A stretch of DNA of 64,000 bases, from NCBI GenBank assembly GCA_022113835.1, contig JAILWY010000007.1, positions 12,129,001-12,193,000 on the forward strand, given 5' to 3'. Of the stretch, positions 61,726 to 64,000 are shown in pieces. The notes beneath the pieces were generated by a model. That model saw only the letters and a program-made list of their open reading frames with translations. It was not told the DNA's origin and made no database searches. This DNA is from Atopsyche davidsoni (Eukaryota; Arthropoda; Insecta; Trichoptera; Hydrobiosidae). Positions within the stretch are counted from its first letter, which is position 1. Each line of letters opens with the position of its first letter. The position numbers were made by a program, and so were the translations under genes.

Positions 61726-63144
61726 AACATTTCATCTGAGTTCCCCTTAATTATTCACAAAATGAATAAATACTGGAAATGGTCCGACCTTTGGTTTGTA
61801 TCTGGAAACAATACACGGTGTTCATAATATTGCGTATGAAAGCTTAATTGAATATAAACAAGCGTATGACCATTGAAATATTTCTTATCCTACTAATTAC
61901 CTGTCTAGGTTCTTGATCAGAGCCTGCATTATTTGAGGTATCTGTAAATGTGAGTTTCAGACTAATTAGACTTTGTTAGCATTATTATGCTGACGAACTT
62001 TCGAAATCGTCTTATAAGTAAATATTCTGATAAAATGTATACATCATAAAGATTTTTTACTCTGCCATCTTATAATAATATTTATTATAGGCTATTTGAG
62101 AAATTTATTTATAACGTGTATCCAAAATGTATACTAAAATACTTGCGTAAATTGTCTATTTTAGTATAGATAAATTCAATAAAAGTAAAATTATATACGA
62201 ACTGAACCTCTCATTATTATATACATAATGATTATATCCAAATCTATAAGTATTCCTAGTATTTACTCTTGACCTCCTGACTTCATAAATAATTCACAAA
62301 GCGTTCCTAAAATTTTCCCGACTACCTGAAATGAGTTCTTTGATCTGTTCAAATTGTTCAAATTTAATAAAACCTCCGAAGTTAGGTTTTGAAAATCTTT
62401 TCCTTAAAATAAGGTAATGCTTAAAATGTTTGTACATTGGTTGTATTTATTTTTCTTAAAATGGCTTGAAAAGGCAAGTCTCCATTGTCGATTTATTAAA
62501 GCCAATTTGGCTTGTTAATAATAACCATATGTTTCCATACATCTCGCTTATATGATATACTTGTAAGTAGAGAGTTTCTGCTACTATACATCTTAATCTA
62601 GCGTTCTAACCTTTGACTTGGCAAACTGATTACATATTCAATGTTCCACTCATTAGTGAAAGTTACGCTCATTGGCGTCATACTTTTTCAAAGTGATTAT
62701 CATGTCTAACAAGGCACTGTCATCTTTAATTATCAGCGATTTTCATTATAACTTTATTATTTAGATATGCACCAAAATTCACATACTTTCAACACAAACT
62801 CATTAATAAAATAACAGATATATTTTTTATTTTTTTTACATAATTGAAACTATAACAACTATGTTGAGTACTTGACATTATAAAATGTAAAGGTGAAAAA
62901 ATTAGAGCTGCTTACTTTTTTACTTACGTTGTGCTTCAAGACCAGCCATTGCAAGTGATGTTGCACTTTGCTGCATTATTTGTCGCTGTGCATCTTAATA
63001 TTGCAAAACGTCTCTCAGAACTGGCAACACTGCGTAATTAATTTCCAAAGTTCCCCCAATGGACGATATGAGACCGCAGCCACCCCTCAGGAACATCTTG
63101 CTCCTTTCATATAAAGTTCATTGCCAGTAATATGTCAATTTAAG
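61726..63144. other. AT-rich stretch, nothing supported
   Basis: Nothing identifiable. A slightly GC-richer patch lies at about 62935-63110, just ahead of the SINE insertion. Confidence 0.6.
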
Positions 63145-63397
63145 GGTATTGCTTTTACTGATATGATTAAGCTAATTAGTTCATATACAGAAGATGATTT
63201 AAAGAAACTCTCAGAAAAATATCATCGTGATTTGTGTGGGATGATGACGATGATATTTTTCTGAGAGTTTCTTTAAATCATCTTCTATATATGAACTAAT
63301 GTGCCTAATCATATTAGTAAATATAATAAGCCCGTAATGGGTAATAAATACGCATCTTGATTGACTAATCCATAACATAGATATAGGTATTGCTTTT
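63145..63397 (+). mobile_element. Palindromic SINE, copy E, with 12-bp target duplication
   Basis: GGTATTGCTTTT flanks the unit exactly (63145-63156 and 63386-63397). Inverted arms of 72 bp with a few mismatches (63157-63228 and 63247-63318) surround an 18-nt centre that still holds the inverted end of the tRNA-like part (ATTTGTGTGGGA). The right copy continues into the family tail (GTAATGGGTAATAAATACGC, then TTGATTGACTAATCC). Arm mismatches and altered body sequence show an older subfamily than copy C/D. Confidence 0.88.
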
Positions 63398-63565
63398 GTT
63401 ACTTCCACTGCAATACTTGACTAAAGTCAAGTCAATACTGTATCTTACTTAAATCTGTATATTTGATATCGTCTTCTAGGATTAAAATCATTTGTAAATT
63501 TAAAGTAAACATATATTTATAAATTTAAAAAAAAAAAACATTTTCTTTTCATCTATGAATAGTTC

Positions 63566-63787
63566 ATGTCTGCTGAAAGCGATATTGTTGGAAAACTTAT
63601 AGAATTCTCAAGCAATGTATCCGACAAAGGGTCAAGTGTATATTTGAAAGGCAATAATTATCCCTGGCCGTATAAGGTTTCTCAAAGGTTCCATTCTAAA
63701 GCTTACTACAGCCGTGAAAAGATTTTTCAAGAAAGTAAGAAGGCACCTGTAATGTATACAGCATTCAGAGAAGATGGTCGTAATTAG
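63566..63787 (+). CDS. 73-codon open frame, uncertain
   Basis: An ATG frame with mixed composition, including SVYLKGNNYPWPYKVSQRFH and SREKIFQESKKAPVMYTAF, ending in TAG. An acceptor-like TTTCTTTTCATCTATGAATAG lies just upstream, so it might be a terminal exon. A 72-codon minus-strand frame overlaps it. I recognise no family. It is one of the more protein-like frames in the window but has no independent support. Confidence 0.25.
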   Translation: MSAESDIVGKLIEFSSNVSDKGSSVYLKGNNYPWPYKVSQRFHSKAYYSREKIFQESKKAPVMYTAFREDGRN

Positions 63788-64000
63788 ATTTATTTTTACA
63801 CGTTTGTAGCTTTTCACTGAAAATTTGATGAATGCTATTTTTTTGTACACATTTTTTTAATATTATTTCAATACACTGGTGGAATGAATTGATTCCAAAG
63901 AAAATTACGCAAGCATCTCTTCAATTTTTTTTTTAATAATAAAACATTTCATTCAGTATGCACAGCTTAAACATACATCTTAAACTTTTTACATCTTTTT

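Overview
The window reads as AT-rich, non-coding nuclear DNA of an animal, most likely an arthropod. It has no bacterial gene density, operons or ribosome binding sites. It does hold mariner and Tc1-type DNA-transposon relics, a tRNA-derived SINE family and many (AT)n runs. No open frame reaches 100 codons, and no rRNA, functional tRNA gene, CRISPR array or complete protein gene can be supported. It is probably the inside of a very long intron or a gene desert. The species cannot be named from this sequence.

Layout. 1-3.3 kb: AT-rich. 3.3-5.1 kb: deleted mariner copy, a 15-bp tandem repeat, two GC-rich islands with hairpins and a small open frame. 5-12 kb: AT-rich with several GC-richer islands of about 150-250 bp, some with short open frames on the minus strand. 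11.9-12.2 kb: first palindromic SINE. 12.6-24 kb: AT-rich with one possible terminal-inverted-repeat element (20.8-21.05 kb), a small secreted-like open frame (21.7 kb), and a degenerate ~85-bp minisatellite split by a retroposed 427-bp sequence with a 14-bp target duplication. 28 kb: inverted repeat related to hammerhead-like sequences. 31.87 kb: possible 83-bp exon. 33.6-34.0 kb: Tc1/mariner-type relic. 34.2-34.5 kb: the most GC-rich island. 34.6-34.8 kb: palindrome carrying a hammerhead-ribozyme-like core. 35.0 and 36.6-37.1 kb: SINE copies, the second a 400-bp near-complete palindrome. 40.95 kb: possible 58-bp exon. 43.5 kb: 52-bp perfect palindrome. 46.8 and 48.6 kb: tRNA-like relics. 51.7-52.1 kb: second mariner relic. 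58.7 and 61.6 kb: small candidate coding frames. 63.1-63.4 kb: third palindromic SINE.

The best candidate for an undescribed system is the SINE family. Three independent insertions (11954-12212, 36621-37087, 63157-63385) are flanked by exact 12-13 bp target-site duplications. Each is an inverted repeat of the SINE body, and the outer end lies at or within a few bases of the same body position. This suggests that the foldback form itself is what moves, rather than repeated chance rearrangement. A second theme is hammerhead-like remnants at three loci (28.1, 34.7 and 56.8 kb), possibly from Penelope-like elements or retrozymes.

No genes can be shown to work together here. Candidate exons are low-confidence and are marked as such; GC-richer stretches produce open frames of 50-70 codons by chance.
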